Source: Samsonia erythrinae
Lineage (GTDB): Bacteria; Pseudomonadota; Gammaproteobacteria; Enterobacterales; Enterobacteriaceae
Length of the DNA stretch: 64,000 nt
Assembly: GCF_004342665.1 (NCBI RefSeq)
Contig: NZ_SMBY01000003.1
Span: 1-64,000 of the forward strand
Direction of reading: 5' to 3'
Of this stretch, positions 1 through 7,729 are shown in pieces. The notes beneath the pieces were generated by a model. That model saw only the letters and a program-made list of their open reading frames with translations. It had not been told where the DNA came from and made no database searches. The first letter of the stretch is position 1, and each line of letters opens with the position of its first letter. The position numbers and the translations under genes are program-made.

Positions 1-37
1 GTTCTGCCGCAAGGGCTTTGAGTTTCTTCTCGTCCAT
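1..37 (-). CDS. IS256-family transposase, N-terminal fragment at the window edge
   Basis: Twelve codons are visible, starting at the ATG at 37 and reading MDEKKLKALAAE. This is the usual opening of the IS256-group mutator-type transposases, which are DDE enzymes. The rest lies outside the window. The identification rests on this short stretch plus the neighbouring IS terminus, so the family is likely but the exact element is unknown. Confidence 0.6.
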   Translation of the reverse strand, partial: MDEKKLKALAAE

Positions 38-108
38 ATTCTGCCTGTCTCCGCTGTTGGAGTGAACATATCAAAAACAGGCAATTACACAATTTTAATT
101 ACAGTCTC
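1..108 (-). mobile_element. End of an IS256-family insertion sequence, cut by the window start
   Basis: The segment holds the first codons of a transposase reading leftwards out of the window, a leader, and a terminal sequence that reads GAGACTGTAATT from the outer end (97-108). This terminus and the transposase start match my memory of IS256-family elements of enterobacteria. The element lies directly behind a phage terminator hairpin, so it appears to have jumped into the prophage remnant. The far end, the target duplication and the integrity of the element cannot be seen. Confidence 0.75.
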
Positions 109-111
109 AAA

Positions 112-131
112 AGCCCCAGCATTTGCTGGGG
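112..131 (-). terminator. Rho-independent terminator behind the phage gene at 161-550
   Basis: A perfect 8-bp stem, GCCCCAGC/GCTGGGGC, with a 4-nt loop. On the minus strand it is followed by TTTT. It lies 30 bases beyond the stop of the leftward phage gene and only 3 bases from the IS end. Confidence 0.8.
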
Positions 132-160
132 CAATGATATTACGTAATTTTAAAACTCAG

Positions 161-550
161 TTAAACATACGCCACACCCATAATTTCAACACCGGAGACT
201 GGGGAAATTGATGGGAAATCTTCTTCACTTTGCATTTCATGAACATTATACAAATCAGACTCTGGCATCCAGTTTGTTCTGTCTTCATTAATTTTTACTA
301 TAACTTGCTCTACGAAAAGCTTTCCATCAATACTGAATGCGACATTGTATGTGTTCGCAATGACATCCAGCACCTCATCTATCGGTTGCTCACCTCCACC
401 TACTCGGCCAAGTAAGGGCTGGTAGTCGTGCTTAAGCACTAAAGCCCCTTCATAATTCCCGCCCAAAGTCGTCTTAATCAGTCCTTTCATTTGCTCTTTC
501 GTGATTAAGACCGTATTTTGACCTGATTCGTCTTTAGTGACTTCTAACAT
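161..550 (-). CDS. Phage-remnant protein of unknown function
   Basis: A 129-residue acidic soluble protein with no signal peptide or membrane segment and no motif that I recognise. It lies downstream of the Rz/Rz1 spanin genes in the same direction and ends at its own terminator, a position where lambdoid phages often carry small accessory (moron-like) genes. The residues MLEVTKDESGQNTVLITKEQ open the protein. The reading frame is intact, in contrast to the broken endolysin and integrase nearby. Function is not inferred. Confidence 0.55.
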   Translation of the reverse strand: MLEVTKDESGQNTVLITKEQMKGLIKTTLGGNYEGALVLKHDYQPLLGRVGGGEQPIDEVLDVIANTYNVAFSIDGKLFVEQVIVKINEDRTNWMPESDLYNVHEMQSEEDFPSISPVSGVEIMGVAYV

Positions 551-571
551 AATTGCCTCTCTTGGTTAGAT

Positions 572-1108
572 TCATTGATTCGATGAAAATTTGTTGAGTT
601 CCCTTATCCCTGCCAACTGGCTATTTGCTTGGTCCAGCGCAGTTAGCAGCGGGTCAATCCAGTAAACGGCCTGCGCATACGTCAGTCTGCAATCGGAGGT
701 AATGGCACGAGTATCGGTTGTGTCAGCTCCACCGGAAGAGGCGTGCATTGCGTAGGCACGTAGACTGTGCGCGTAGCCGAGCAACCGATAAGCGACATCA
801 TCAGAAACGCACTCACGACCAGCTGGGCTACGTTTGATAATTGTCCTGTATTCAACCTGCTTTTCATTGGAATTCACTTTAATAATTGTGCCGTGTTGAT
901 TAGCGTTGCGTGCTATCTCGTTGTAGCGATGAAACTCAAACGACTGACGCGCAATGATGGCCTGCTGTGATGCGCTGATATCATCAGACTGTTTGCGACT
1001 TACTTCCGCAGCATCAGCATCCCAGCGCAGTCCCTGGACGTACCAACCGATCGCAATACCAGCCACCAGCGAAACGACCGTTAATTTCCAACTAGGGATA
1101 ATGTTCAT
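572..1108 (-). CDS. Rz-like inner-membrane spanin of the prophage remnant
   Basis: 178 residues with one N-terminal membrane anchor (about residues 8-27), followed by a polar, probably helical periplasmic part. This is the layout of lambda Rz i-spanins, which join the inner and outer membranes at lysis. Support comes from context: an Rz1-type lipoprotein is encoded inside it in another frame, and its ATG overlaps the stop of the degraded endolysin (ATGA), exactly as in the lambda R-Rz cassette. The C-terminal half after residue 100 is rich in Ala, Ser and Thr. Without its endolysin the cassette is unlikely to lyse cells. Confidence 0.75.
   Translation of the reverse strand: MNIIPSWKLTVVSLVAGIAIGWYVQGLRWDADAAEVSRKQSDDISASQQAIIARQSFEFHRYNEIARNANQHGTIIKVNSNEKQVEYRTIIKRSPAGRECVSDDVAYRLLGYAHSLRAYAMHASSGGADTTDTRAITSDCRLTYAQAVYWIDPLLTALDQANSQLAGIRELNKFSSNQ
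682..867 (-). CDS. Rz1-like outer-membrane lipoprotein spanin nested inside Rz
   Basis: 61 residues in a different frame fully inside the Rz gene. It has a basic N-terminus, a hydrophobic stretch and a lipobox ending L-I-G-C at about residues 26-29. The mature part of about 33 residues is rich in proline (TQCTPLPVELTQPILVPLPP). A nested, short, proline-rich lipoprotein is the signature of Rz1 o-spanins, which bind the C-terminus of Rz across the periplasm. An ATG start at 867 is assumed. Confidence 0.75.
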   Translation of the reverse strand: MKSRLNTGQLSNVAQLVVSAFLMMSLIGCSATRTVYVPTQCTPLPVELTQPILVPLPPIAD

Positions 1109-1378
1109 ACCAGAGCACCGAGAGCGGCCTGATACTGCGCTAACAGGTCAGCCATTTATGTTCGTGCTGTCCATATCCAGCTCCGGGCAAACTGGCCCAT
1201 ATGTTTGAACATTTTCGTATGGCCTCTTTAATATCACCGCGCTCAATATCCGCCAGCGCCCGACGCTCGCGAATCAGCTGTATTGCCAGCCTACCCTGTG
1301 AGTTGGGGCTAAAATCCGGCAACCCCAGCAAATCTTTGTAATGCGGCCAATATCGATAAAGTGTTGGTAACGACCAGA
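1105..1378 (-). pseudogene. Lambda R-type endolysin remnant, 5' truncated and frameshifted
   Basis: The peptide fragments SGRYQ (1364-1378), YRYWPHYKDLLGLPDFSP, CSNIWASLPGAGYGQHEHK and ADLLAQYQAALGALV follow lambda R (the transglycosylase endolysin) in order. They fall in different frames. One missing base after TACCAA (near 1362) and one missing A in an A-run near 1152 restore a single frame. The repaired stop TGA overlaps the Rz start. The N-terminal part, with the catalytic Glu, is absent, and the sequence runs into the integrase remnant instead. It is non-functional as read. Confidence 0.8.
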
Positions 1379-1379
1379 C

Positions 1380-1690
1380 GCAGTTGCTCTCTCTCTGCGT
1401 CGGTTAGCCAGCAAGAGCGATTATTTGATTAGCGCCGGAGTTAGAAAAAACAGTCCTGACGGGATGATAAACCCTGACAGCCTTACAAAAGGTTTTGTAA
1501 AAGCAAGAAAATCCACGGGCGTCATTTTGATGATAATCCGCCAACCTTTCATGAGATAAGGAGTCTTGCCGGCCGACTCTACGAAAAAGAGCGAGGGAAG
1601 GAGTTTGCCCAGAAACTACTCGGTCATAAATCAGCCAAAATGACTGATAAATATCTGGAAACAAGAGGGAAAGAATATACTTACCTGTAA
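1380..1690 (+). pseudogene. C-terminal remnant of a phage tyrosine integrase, frameshifted
   Basis: Two frames join into one recognisable tyrosine-recombinase C-terminus: SAGVRKNSPDGMINPDSLTK and GFVKARKSTG in one frame, then DDNPPTFHEIRSLAGRLYEK, FAQKLLGHKSAKMTDKYLET and a stop at 1688-1690 in another. A missing T in the T-run at 1525-1528 explains the switch. The catalytic His/Arg of HEIRS, the His of LGHKS and the Tyr of DKYL are all present, but the N-terminal two thirds with the first Arg are gone. It points towards sdsR, as integrases usually point at their attachment site. Confidence 0.8.
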
Positions 1691-1798
1691 AAGACCGGAT
1701 ATCGATTTTCGGGGGAATTTCGGGATTTTTCGGGATTTTTCGGGATTATTAAAATAAACTCGTTAAAAATCAACAAGTTAAAAAAGACCGAATACCAT
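1689..1798. repeat. Imperfect direct repeat AAAAGACCG-ATA, possible attachment core copies
   Basis: AAAAGACCGGATATCGAT (1689-1706) resembles AAAAGACCGAATACCAT (1782-1798), the latter being the complement of the sdsR terminator. Duplication of a target 3' end next to an integrase is what insertion into a small RNA gene leaves. The match is short and imperfect, so the assignment is tentative. Confidence 0.35.
1721..1750. repeat. Three tandem 10-bp repeats beside the integrase remnant
   Basis: CGGGATTTTT, CGGGATTTTT and CGGGATTATT follow each other without gaps, 30 bases behind the integrase stop and 30 bases before the sdsR terminator. Contiguous 10-bp direct repeats between int and the crossover site are the arrangement of lambda arm-type (P') integrase sites. 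That role is inferred from position and period alone. Confidence 0.6.
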
Positions 1799-1883
1799 TC
1801 CTGTATCCGGTCTAGGGAAATGGCTCTTGGGAGAGAGCCGTGCGCTAAAAGTTGGCATTGATACAAGCTACACTAGCCTTGTC
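1780..1883 (-). ncRNA. sdsR: SdsR (RyeB) small regulatory RNA
   Basis: On the minus strand the sequence reads ACAAGGCTAG... AATGCCAACTTTTAGCGCAC, GGCTCTCTCCCAAGAGCC and then a GACCGGATAC/GTATTCGGTC hairpin followed by six T. This matches the conserved core, the internal GGCTC/GAGCC hairpin and the terminator of enterobacterial SdsR, an Hfq-dependent stationary-phase RNA that represses ompD, tolC and mutS in E. coli and Salmonella. The predicted length of about 104 nt equals the known one. yebY lies upstream as in E. coli. The first 20 nt are less conserved. Confidence 0.9.
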
Positions 1884-1885
1884 GC

Positions 1886-1902
1886 ATTAAGCGTAGCCAA
1901 CT
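1886..1902 (-). promoter_or_regulatory. Sigma-S-type promoter of sdsR
   Basis: On the minus strand TTGGCTACGCTTAA lies 7 nt before the predicted first base of SdsR. It fits the extended -10 of sigma-S promoters (CTACACTTAA) with one mismatch. SdsR is known to be among the most strictly sigma-S-dependent transcripts of enterobacteria. The -35 region shows no clear hexamer, as expected for this class. Confidence 0.7.
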
Positions 1903-2017
1903 CCCCCGCCTTTTCCAGCATTTCCCCATCGGAATTATCACAAATGGAACAGATTTCACACTTTAAGTTAACCCGATTGATGCAATTAGTTAACACGCTC
2001 ATTTGAAGCGCGCGGCG

Positions 2018-2356
2018 TTACTCGCACAGCTGCTCTGCACGTTCGATGAAGGGTTTCAGGCTTTTTTTCTGTCCGGGATTATGGGGATCGTCCAACCAGA
2101 TAACATCTATGGGCTGCGCATTCACCTGACCCGACTTCATTTGAGCAACCGCAACATCATTCAGCGGATACTGCATCAGCGTTCCGGTATGCAGAGCATA
2201 GAGCGCATTACCGGGACGACAAATCAGTTGCACTTCTTCCCGCGTGAAGGCCCAGCGATCGCCATATTCCAGTCGGCTGATTGTTGCCAGCTTAGCTGCG
2301 GCAAAGGCATTGACAGCAAGTGAGGTGAGCATCATTGATAACAAGACTTTCTTCAT
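2018..2356 (-). CDS. yebY: YebY family periplasmic protein (DUF2511)
   Basis: 112 residues starting with a signal peptide ([19 protein letters not shown], cut near residue 19-20). The mature part holds [35 protein letters not shown] and a C-terminal FIERAEQLC, the conserved landmarks of E. coli YebY. Two Cys (in LICRPG and at the C-terminus) could form a disulfide. The role is not established to my knowledge. The ATG at 2356 is chosen because a start further upstream (2395) would place 13 polar residues in front of the signal peptide. It sits next to sdsR as in E. coli. Confidence 0.88.
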   Translation of the reverse strand: MKKVLLSMMLTSLAVNAFAAAKLATISRLEYGDRWAFTREEVQLICRPGNALYALHTGTLMQYPLNDVAVAQMKSGQVNAQPIDVIWLDDPHNPGQKKSLKPFIERAEQLCE

Positions 2357-2629
2357 TAGGGTATTCCCGGTTAACGTATTCGGACGGTGACGCATGCGAA
2401 TTTTTCAGTTGGCCCTCATCAGAAAAAGAACAGCGTCAAACCTTATAAAACAGAAGGTTGTATATCACTACTGTCGCGATCATAGCGGTAGAAGAAGATG
2501 AAGTCGAGCAGGAAAGCATCAACGCAGGCGCAGTGGGCCCAAAGGCTGTTTACAGGTGTAAATCGCGGGAGAAGGGAGATCTTATCCCGCGTAGTTTTGT
2601 GGATTCATCGGCAAAGAGTTCGATGACGG

Positions 2630-3136
2630 TCAGGCTGACGGTGCCACAGCAGACATTTTTTTCAGATCCTGATCGATAAAGAACAACCCGCTTTCATTGG
2701 TATTGACCAGCGCCAGCTTGTCCAGAATCGAACGGAACAGCTTCTCTTCTTCATGCTGTTCAGCAACGTACCATTGCAGGAAGTTAAACGTTGAATAGTC
2801 TTGTAGCGTCATCGCAACATGCGCCAGCTCATTAATTTTTGCGGTAATCAGTTGTTCATGTTCATAGGTCTGCCTGAAGACATCGGCCAGTGAGTCAAAT
2901 TCAACCGGCGGTGCCGCAATTGCGCCCAATATCGGCATACTTCCGGTGTCGTCGAGATAATCAAACAGGCGCTGCATATGTTGCATTTCTTCCTGAGAAT
3001 GTCCCTTCAGGAAACCCGATGCGCCTTCATAGCCTTTATCACCACACCATGCGCTCATTTGCAGATACAAATTCGCAGAATAAAACTCCAAATTAAGCTG
3101 TTCATTTAGCTTCTGAATCATTTCTTTTTTTAACAT
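2630..3136 (-). CDS. ftnA: Non-haem ferritin FtnA
   Basis: 168 residues covering the four-helix ferritin fold. Ferroxidase residues are visible: Glu in [12 protein letters not shown] (helix A), EEMQHM (helix B) and [15 protein letters not shown] (helix C), with [11 protein letters not shown] (helix D) supplying more ligands. It assembles as a 24-mer cage that oxidises Fe2+ and stores iron as ferric mineral in the cytoplasm. The length is close to the usual 165. A Fur-like palindrome lies about 180 bp upstream in very AT-rich DNA. This fits the E. coli model in which Fur relieves H-NS silencing of ftnA, though this is inferred. A stem at 2564-2591 may end the transcript. Confidence 0.95.
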   Translation of the reverse strand: MLKKEMIQKLNEQLNLEFYSANLYLQMSAWCGDKGYEGASGFLKGHSQEEMQHMQRLFDYLDDTGSMPILGAIAAPPVEFDSLADVFRQTYEHEQLITAKINELAHVAMTLQDYSTFNFLQWYVAEQHEEEKLFRSILDKLALVNTNESGLFFIDQDLKKMSAVAPSA

Positions 3137-3307
3137 ATTAACGTCCTATTTTCCCGGCAGGTGGAATTATTTAGAGGCATTATGCCTGAAAAAATAAAAT
3201 AGAAAACACTTTATTAACATTGATGTGAAAATAAATTTAATAAAATAAAAACAACAAGTTAGACCCTTGTCAATGATATTTATTTTCATCTGAAAATAGC
3301 GTTCATC

Positions 3308-3340
3308 TATTATTGATAATCATTTTTATTATCAATAATA
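3308..3340. promoter_or_regulatory. Perfect palindrome with a Fur-box-like core upstream of ftnA
   Basis: TATTATTGATAAT and ATTATCAATAATA are perfect 13-bp inverted arms around a 7-nt spacer. The central 19-mer GATAATCATTTTTATTATC (3315-3333) agrees with the Fur consensus GATAATGATAATCATTATC at 14 of 19 positions. It lies in the 372-bp space between ftnA and holE. The rest of that space is AT-rich and holds no gene that I can see. Confidence 0.6.
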
Positions 3341-3508
3341 ACGCCCGAAGATTTAATACCGTCGCGGTGTTCCTGAATTAAAAATGATTCCTATTCCGTA
3401 ATGAGAATAATAGCCATCCATACAAATAGATGAACGCTTGCCATTTTCCTGCGGCTACTTTACCGTGGCACACATAAGTCTGTGACCAATTAGGCAGGAG
3501 AAAGCAGT

Positions 3509-3739
3509 ATGGGACATAATCTGGCTGAATTGTCCAAAGAGGAGATGGATAAGGTTAACGTCGATTTGGCGGCGTCAGGCGTTGCCTTCAAAGAGCGTTA
3601 CAATATGCCGGTCATTCCGGAAGCCATTGAGAGAGAACAGCCCGAACATCTGCGCGACTACTTTCGTGAACGTGTGATTTTTTATCGCCAACGCTCGCTA
3701 CAGTTTTCTCGTTTACCCTACGAGCCTAAGATGAAATAA
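3509..3739 (+). CDS. holE: DNA polymerase III theta subunit
   Basis: 76 residues, the usual length, with the conserved stretches [37 protein letters not shown] and a C-terminal LSRLPYEPK-like end ([11 protein letters not shown]). Theta binds the epsilon proofreading subunit in the polymerase III core and stabilises it. A good Shine-Dalgarno (GCAGGAGAAAG) precedes the ATG. Single gene, divergent from ftnA, followed by a very strong hairpin at 3762-3808. Confidence 0.95.
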   Translation: MGHNLAELSKEEMDKVNVDLAASGVAFKERYNMPVIPEAIEREQPEHLRDYFRERVIFYRQRSLQFSRLPYEPKMK

Positions 3740-3761
3740 CCTTCACCCTTCATTCCCGTGG

Positions 3762-3808
3762 AAGACGGGTACCCGTGGGAAGCGTCCTTTCCCACGGGTA
3801 CCCGTCTT
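3762..3808 (+). terminator. 19-bp perfect hairpin behind holE, built from two identical palindromes
   Basis: AAGACGGGTACCCGTGGGA and TCCCACGGGTACCCGTCTT are perfect inverse arms around a 9-nt loop. Each arm contains the 12-bp palindrome ACGGGTACCCGT. Only a short T-run (CTTTAC) follows, so it may act in both directions or also as a protein site. Transcription termination after holE is the simplest reading. Confidence 0.6.
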
Positions 3809-3899
3809 TACACGGCAAAAACGATTTTCCGCTTGCATATCGGTTCACACAGGAGGTTAATGAGGTGGCAACCTAACCTTTTATCAAGCGAGGCAAGAT

Positions 3900-4010
3900 A
3901 TGAGTAAAGGACTGGATAGCAAAAAGAACAGCAAGAAAAAACCGCAAAGAACGGCTGCCGAAAAACGGGCCGAGAAAAGAGCAAAGAAAACACAGGGTGA
4001 TATTACCTAG
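3900..4010 (+). CDS. Small very basic protein of unknown function
   Basis: An ATG at 3900 opens 36 codons ending in TAG at 4008-4010: MSKGLDSKKNSKKK, then PQRTAAEKRAEKRAKKTQ and GDIT. More than a third of the residues are Lys or Arg, with none aromatic, so it is probably a disordered nucleic-acid binder or a short charged helix. GAGG lies about 8 bases before the ATG. Codon use looks coding (few rare codons), and similar short Lys-rich proteins are annotated in related enterobacteria as far as I recall. No function is claimed. Confidence 0.55.
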   Translation: MSKGLDSKKNSKKKPQRTAAEKRAEKRAKKTQGDIT

Positions 4011-4070
4011 GTATCAATAACCTAATATTGCTAACCCGGGGCTGACAACATCAGCCCGGTGTCATGCCGT

Positions 4071-4098
4071 CGGGTAAACCCCGCACAGGGTTTACCCG
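4071..4098. terminator. 11-bp perfect hairpin between the small basic gene and ptrB
   Basis: CGGGTAAACCC and GGGTTTACCCG pair perfectly around a 6-nt loop, 22 bases after the ptrB stop on the other strand. A second weaker stem (GGGCTGA/TCAGCCC) lies just before it. Neither has a long T-run. They separate two convergent genes, so bidirectional termination is likely. Confidence 0.55.
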
Positions 4099-4119
4099 CA
4101 TAATCACCACTTTTCGTTA

Positions 4120-6174
4120 TTATTCACAATCTTCTCCCGCCATTGCCAGCACCATCAGCAGGAACGCATATTCCAGCGCAATATCATCATAACGTTTGAA
4201 GCGCCCGGATTTTCCACCGTGCCCGGCATCCATATCGGTGTACAGCAGCACCAGACGATCGTCCGTTTTAACTTCCCGCAATTTTGCTACCCACTTAGCT
4301 GGCTCCCAATACTGCACCTGAGAATCGTGCAGTCCGGTAGTCACCAATAAATGTGGGTAGCACTGAGCGGTAATACCGTCATAGGGGCTATAGCGTTTGA
4401 TATAGTCATAGTAAATTTGCTCGTTTGGGTCGCCCCACTCGTCGTACTCTCCCGTCGTCAACGGGATCGACTCATCCAGCATTGTCGTCAATACATCGAC
4501 AAAAGGAACCTGAGCCACAACGCCTTTAAACAGCTCGGGCGCCATGTTCACTACTGCGCCCATTAATAGTCCTCCCGCACTGCCCCCCATTGCGAACATG
4601 TTTTTCTTGTCGCCATAGCCGCGCGCTATCAATGCCTGAGATACATCGATGAAGTCCGTGAAGGAGTTCATTTTATTGAGTAATCGGCCAGCGTCATACC
4701 ACGTTTGCCCCAGTTCCCCCCCGCCGCGAATATGCGCTATGGCAAAGACAAACCCTCTGTCCAGCAGGCTCAAACGGCTGACGCTGAAATCCGGATCCAT
4801 ACTGCTGCCGTAAGCTCCATAGCCATACACCAGTATCGGATTCTTACCCGGATTGAAATGCTCTCGGTGATACACCAGAGAGACAGGGACTTCAACTCCG
4901 TCTCGCGCCGTAATCCACAGACGCTCACTGCGGTAATTTTCCGGGGAAAAATCCTTCACTTCCGACTGCTTAAGTAACCGCTGCTCTCCCGTATCCAGAT
5001 TTAGCTCATACAGCGTATTAGGCGTCGTCATTGAGGAATAGCCATAGCGCAGCAGTTCGGTTTCTGGCGTAGGGTTATAAGACAGCCACGTCACATAACT
5101 CTCATCGTTATAGGTAATGTTCTTTTCTTCCTGCGTCTGCCAATGGATCTGCCGCAGACGGGTCAAACCGCGTTCTCTTTCTTCAACCACCAGCCAATCA
5201 CGGAAAAGTTCAAAGCTCTCCAGCACGCGATGCTCATGAGGCGCGATAAGTGTTTCCAGCGCTTGCTCATCGGGCTTATGCGAACGGTAGAGTCCAAAAT
5301 TCTTCCCTTCCCGATTAGAGCGTAGATAAAACATGCCCTGATAGTGATCGAGGCCATACTCATGATCTTTCCGGCGTGGAATGCCTATCTGCGGCGCGGC
5401 ATCTGGGGTTGCCGCGTCGAGCAATAACACCTCCGTCGTCGTGGTGCTACTGAGATAAATGGTAATATAGCGCTCTGACGTGGTTTTGCTGAGACTGACA
5501 TAATAGGTGTCATCTTTCTCTTCATAGACCAGTTCATCCTGCGCCGGATCGCTACCCAGACGGTGACGATAGACCCGGTACGGCAATAGCGTTTGCTCAT
5601 GTTTGCGCACGTAATACAGCACCGTCGAATCCGCCGACCATTCAACCCCCGCAGTCACATTTTCGATCGCATCCGGTAACCACTCGCCGCTGTTCAGATC
5701 GCGAAAACGGAGCGTGTACTGCCGGCGGGATAAAAAATCTTCCGAGAACGCCAACAGCCGATTGTTCGGGCTAACCTCAAGCGCGCCGAGACTGTAAAAT
5801 TCATGCCCTTCCGCGCACTGATTCCCGTCCAGCAGCGTTTCCCATTCTTCTGTTGTCTCCTCAGGTTGACGCAGATAGATGGCATACTCTTTACCCGGTT
5901 CATAACGGCTTTGATAACGATACCCCTTTCTGACATAAGGCACCGACATATCGGTCGACGGGATTCGCCCGATCATTTCATCATACAGCGCACGTTTAGT
6001 AGATGCATCATAAGGCGCCATGACGGCTTCGCTATAGGCGTTTTCCTGCGCCAGATAGGCAAGCACCTGTGGATCGGTACGCGAGTCGTCACGCAGCCAG
6101 TAATAGTTGTCAATGCGCGTATCGTCATGTGTCCTTAGCGCGTGGGGCCTTTTTTCGGCTTGCGGTGCCTTCAT
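4120..6174 (-). CDS. ptrB: Oligopeptidase B (protease II)
   Basis: 684 residues, within two of the E. coli enzyme. The N-terminal half is the seven-bladed propeller of the prolyl oligopeptidase family. The C-terminal catalytic domain carries the nucleophile elbow [11 protein letters not shown] (Ser near residue 533), the Asp region around [17 protein letters not shown] and the His in [10 protein letters not shown]. It cleaves short peptides after Arg and Lys in the cytoplasm. The acidic pairs around GEYDEWGDP are typical of the trypsin-like specificity of this family. The ATG start at 6174 matches the family N-terminus ([18 protein letters not shown]). Divergent from purT. Confidence 0.95.
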   Translation of the reverse strand: MKAPQAEKRPHALRTHDDTRIDNYYWLRDDSRTDPQVLAYLAQENAYSEAVMAPYDASTKRALYDEMIGRIPSTDMSVPYVRKGYRYQSRYEPGKEYAIYLRQPEETTEEWETLLDGNQCAEGHEFYSLGALEVSPNNRLLAFSEDFLSRRQYTLRFRDLNSGEWLPDAIENVTAGVEWSADSTVLYYVRKHEQTLLPYRVYRHRLGSDPAQDELVYEEKDDTYYVSLSKTTSERYITIYLSSTTTTEVLLLDAATPDAAPQIGIPRRKDHEYGLDHYQGMFYLRSNREGKNFGLYRSHKPDEQALETLIAPHEHRVLESFELFRDWLVVEERERGLTRLRQIHWQTQEEKNITYNDESYVTWLSYNPTPETELLRYGYSSMTTPNTLYELNLDTGEQRLLKQSEVKDFSPENYRSERLWITARDGVEVPVSLVYHREHFNPGKNPILVYGYGAYGSSMDPDFSVSRLSLLDRGFVFAIAHIRGGGELGQTWYDAGRLLNKMNSFTDFIDVSQALIARGYGDKKNMFAMGGSAGGLLMGAVVNMAPELFKGVVAQVPFVDVLTTMLDESIPLTTGEYDEWGDPNEQIYYDYIKRYSPYDGITAQCYPHLLVTTGLHDSQVQYWEPAKWVAKLREVKTDDRLVLLYTDMDAGHGGKSGRFKRYDDIALEYAFLLMVLAMAGEDCE

Positions 6175-6310
6175 TACGTCATATCTCGCTGTATGGGTAT
6201 CAATTTTCCTTCGCTGAGAGTGGCATGATTACCCGGCAATGCCAAGACGCCCTCGCATCTCCTGCCGTGTTTTTGCGTACTGCTTTCCAATCCCTTTCCT
6301 CTTAATGCGC

Positions 6311-6326
6311 ACGCAAACGTTTTCGT
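6311..6326. promoter_or_regulatory. PurR operator of purT
   Basis: ACGCAAACGTTTTCGT matches the 16-bp PurR consensus. It lies 44 bases before the purT ATG and directly before a -10-like TATACT (6328-6333), so PurR bound with hypoxanthine or guanine would block RNA polymerase. purT is a known PurR target in E. coli. Confidence 0.9.
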
Positions 6327-6369
6327 TTATACTGCGGCCATTTTTCACAACCCGATCAGGTGTAAGGTT

Positions 6370-7548
6370 ATGTTAACGATTGGAACCGCCTTGCGTGCGG
6401 ATGCCACACGAGTGATGCTGCTCGGCTCCGGCGAGTTAGGCAAAGAAGTGGCGATTGAGTGTCAGCGTCTTGGCCTTGAAGTGATTGCGGTCGATCGCTA
6501 TGCCGATGCCCCTGCGATGCAGGTTGCGCATCGCAGCCATGTCATCAATATGTTGGATGGCGACGCACTGAAAGCGTTGGTTGAAGCCGAACGCCCTGAC
6601 TACATCGTGCCGGAAATTGAAGCCATCGCCACCGATATGCTGGTGACGTTGGAAAAACAGGGACACCACGTTGTGCCCTGCGCCGAAGCCACACGCCTGA
6701 CGATGAACCGTGAGGGGATCCGTCGTCTGGCGGCGGAAACACTCGGCGTTCCCACCTCCCGCTACCGTTTTGCCGACAGTGAAGCGCGCTTTCGTCAGGC
6801 TGTAGAGGAAATTGGCTATCCCTGCATTGTTAAGCCGGTCATGAGTTCATCCGGCAAAGGACAAAGCCTGATTCGTTCCGCTGAACAGTTAGATTCGGCG
6901 TGGCGCTACGCTCAACAGGGTGGACGTGCAGGCGGTGGACGCGTCATCGTCGAAGGGGTGGTCAGTTTTGATTTTGAGATCACCCTGCTGACCATCCAGG
7001 CGGTTGACGGCATCCACTTCTGTGCGCCAATCGGGCACCGGCAGGAAGACGGCGACTATCGTGAGTCCTGGCAACCGCAGCAGATGAGTGTGTTGGCGCA
7101 GGAGCGCGCGCAAAAGATAGCCGCCGATGTCGTGAAAGCACTCGGCGGTTATGGCCTGTTCGGCGTTGAACTGTTCGTCTGCGGCGATGAGGTGATTTTC
7201 AGTGAAGTCTCCCCTCGCCCGCACGACACCGGCATGGTGACGATGATTTCTCAGGATCTGTCCGAGTTTGCCCTGCACGTTCGCGCTTTCCTCGGGCTGC
7301 CCATTGGTGCGGTTCGTCAGTACGGCGCGTCGGCTTCCGCCGTGATCTTACCCGCGCTGGAGAGCAACAACGTGCGGTATCAGGGACTGGAAAGCACGCT
7401 ACGCCCTCATACGCAGATTCGCCTGTTTGGCAAACCGGATATTGGCGGCAAGCGCCGGATGGGCGTCGCGTTAGCCAGTGCGGAAACCACGAGCGATGCC
7501 GTGGCCATCGCCAAACAGGTCGCTGCGGGTGTAAACGTCAGCGGCTGA
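6370..7548 (+). CDS. purT: Formate-dependent phosphoribosylglycinamide formyltransferase
   Basis: 392 residues, identical in length to E. coli PurT. It makes formyl-GAR from GAR, formate and ATP in purine synthesis, in parallel to folate-dependent PurN. The ATP-grasp fold is visible: N-terminal nucleotide-fold [21 protein letters not shown]-loop-like region [13 protein letters not shown] (near residue 160), and the metal-binding segment [24 protein letters not shown] near residues 265-290. The ATG at 6370 follows a TAAGG-type ribosome site. Controlled by the PurR box upstream, and monocistronic, with a bidirectional terminator further downstream. Confidence 0.97.
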   Translation: MLTIGTALRADATRVMLLGSGELGKEVAIECQRLGLEVIAVDRYADAPAMQVAHRSHVINMLDGDALKALVEAERPDYIVPEIEAIATDMLVTLEKQGHHVVPCAEATRLTMNREGIRRLAAETLGVPTSRYRFADSEARFRQAVEEIGYPCIVKPVMSSSGKGQSLIRSAEQLDSAWRYAQQGGRAGGGRVIVEGVVSFDFEITLLTIQAVDGIHFCAPIGHRQEDGDYRESWQPQQMSVLAQERAQKIAADVVKALGGYGLFGVELFVCGDEVIFSEVSPRPHDTGMVTMISQDLSEFALHVRAFLGLPIGAVRQYGASASAVILPALESNNVRYQGLESTLRPHTQIRLFGKPDIGGKRRMGVALASAETTSDAVAIAKQVAAGVNVSG

Positions 7549-7682
7549 TAGGCTACTGCCGACTGGGTAAGATAAGACGTCACTGATGACGGACAGAACA
7601 TCCACCATAAAAACACAAACGCGTTCTTCAATGTTGTGAAGCAACGCCCCGCAGGGTGACGGACAGGATGTTCGTCATAAAA

Positions 7683-7707
7683 AAGGCCACTCGTAGTGAG
7701 TGGCCTT
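7683..7707. terminator. Terminator between purT and eda
   Basis: AAGGCCACTC/GAGTGGCCTT is a perfect 10-bp stem with a 5-nt loop. On the minus strand it is followed by TTTTTT, so it ends eda transcripts. On the plus strand the T-run is weaker. Confidence 0.85.
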
Positions 7708-7729
7708 CGTCATTCAGTCACGAGCATAC

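Noticed and set aside
2458-2679. Open frame of 73 codons on the plus strand
   Set aside because: No ribosome site, overlaps the ftnA 3' end in antisense and has no recognisable sequence; part of the yebY-ftnA spacer.
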